In this document: piece by piece, positions 63,838 to 64,000 of the stretch
How the letters are laid out: each line of letters starts with the position of its first letter
How positions within the stretch are numbered: position 1 is the first letter of the stretch
Source of the DNA: Gaetbulibacter_A aestuarii
GTDB lineage: Bacteria; Bacteroidota; Bacteroidia; Flavobacteriales; Flavobacteriaceae
NCBI RefSeq assembly: GCF_039537665.1
Contig: NZ_BAABAY010000002.1
Span: 1-64,000 of the forward strand
DNA length: 64,000 bases
Direction: 5' to 3'
Notes under the pieces: generated by a model
Seen by the model: the letters and a program-made list of their open reading frames with translations, nothing else
The model's database searches: none
Told to the model about the DNA's origin: nothing
Program-made: the position numbers and the translations under genes

Positions 63838-64000
63838 GAATTGGCTAAGGCTTTAAGATCTCCAATAGTTTTGATCTGATCTTCGCTTTTGAATACAAAA
63901 CTACCAGCTACTAAAACATCGGCTCCGGCATCAACAAGTGCTTTTGCGTTTTTATCAGTTACGCCACCATCTATCTCGATGCGTGTTGACGCGCCGCGAC
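63834..64000 (-). CDS. rpe: Ribulose-phosphate 3-epimerase, C-terminal end (partial)
   Basis: Only the last 55 codons are in the window; the rest lies beyond base 64000. The translated end carries IEIDGGVTDKNAKALVDAGA and VLVAGSFVFKSED, the closing strands and phosphate-binding loop of the TIM barrel of ribulose-phosphate 3-epimerase. This enzyme interconverts ribulose-5-phosphate and xylulose-5-phosphate in the pentose phosphate pathway. The stop codon overlaps that of the CBS gene by two bases. The gene is housekeeping and unrelated to the PUL. Confidence 0.92.
   Translation of the reverse strand, partial: RGASTRIEIDGGVTDKNAKALVDAGADVLVAGSFVFKSEDQIKTIGDLKALANS

Noticed and set aside
1..64000. 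tRNA, rRNA, CRISPR arrays, insertion sequences and integrases
   Set aside because: None could be supported by reading the sequence; no transposase or integrase motifs appear in any open frame.

Overview
The window looks like a chromosomal segment of a marine member of the Flavobacteriia (Bacteroidetes). It is AT-rich, Shine-Dalgarno-like sequences are not conspicuous, and secreted enzymes carry lipoprotein signal peptides of the LxxC type. It holds a SusC/SusD pair, seven formylglycine-type sulfatases and PAS/GAF-rich two-component proteins. No tRNA, rRNA, CRISPR array or intact insertion sequence was seen.

Region 1 (1-13.1 kb) is L-rhamnose catabolism. A minus-strand operon runs rhaEW (fused rhamnulose-1-phosphate aldolase/lactaldehyde dehydrogenase), rhaI (isomerase), rhaB-like FGGY kinase, an lldD-like FMN lactate dehydrogenase and an NCS1-type permease, with a GH92 mannosidase-like gene after it. 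Together these turn rhamnose into DHAP and pyruvate. An AraC-type and a GntR-type regulator sit divergently upstream.

Region 2 (13.2-44.6 kb) is a polysaccharide utilization locus (PUL) for a sulfated, rhamnose-containing glycan. It has a SusC/SusD pair, five sulfatases, GH106 and GH78 alpha-L-rhamnosidases, a rhamnose mutarotase (RhaM), a GH28-like enzyme, a DUF4450 protein and a 1284-residue DUF5722/GH99-like/CBM9-like fusion. An unknown lipoprotein is interrupted by one in-frame TGA. No polysaccharide lyase or GH105 is present, so classical ulvan depolymerisation is not encoded here. A sialate-O-acetylesterase-like pseudogene and a decayed second copy of rhaI show that the locus has been rearranged.

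The rhamnose operon and the PUL are tied together by a 17-bp direct-repeat motif, RCAGNAT-N3-ACAGGAT. It occurs seven times, essentially always in front of operons of these two regions, and I infer that it is the operator of a shared regulon. The AraC-type protein at 11 kb is the favoured but unproven binder.

Region 3 (45.4-55.1 kb) is a divergent signalling cluster: two complete GAF/PAS histidine kinases, three single-domain response regulators, and two PAS proteins that end in a histidine-phosphotransfer (DHp) domain with an H-box but no ATPase domain. A ~50-bp repeat followed by a terminator lies on each side of this cluster.

Region 4 (55.3-64 kb) holds an NmrA-like oxidoreductase, a second sulfatase-sulfatase-GH2 operon without the shared motif, a small membrane protein, an MtfA-like zinc peptidase, a two-CBS protein and the 3' end of ribulose-phosphate 3-epimerase.
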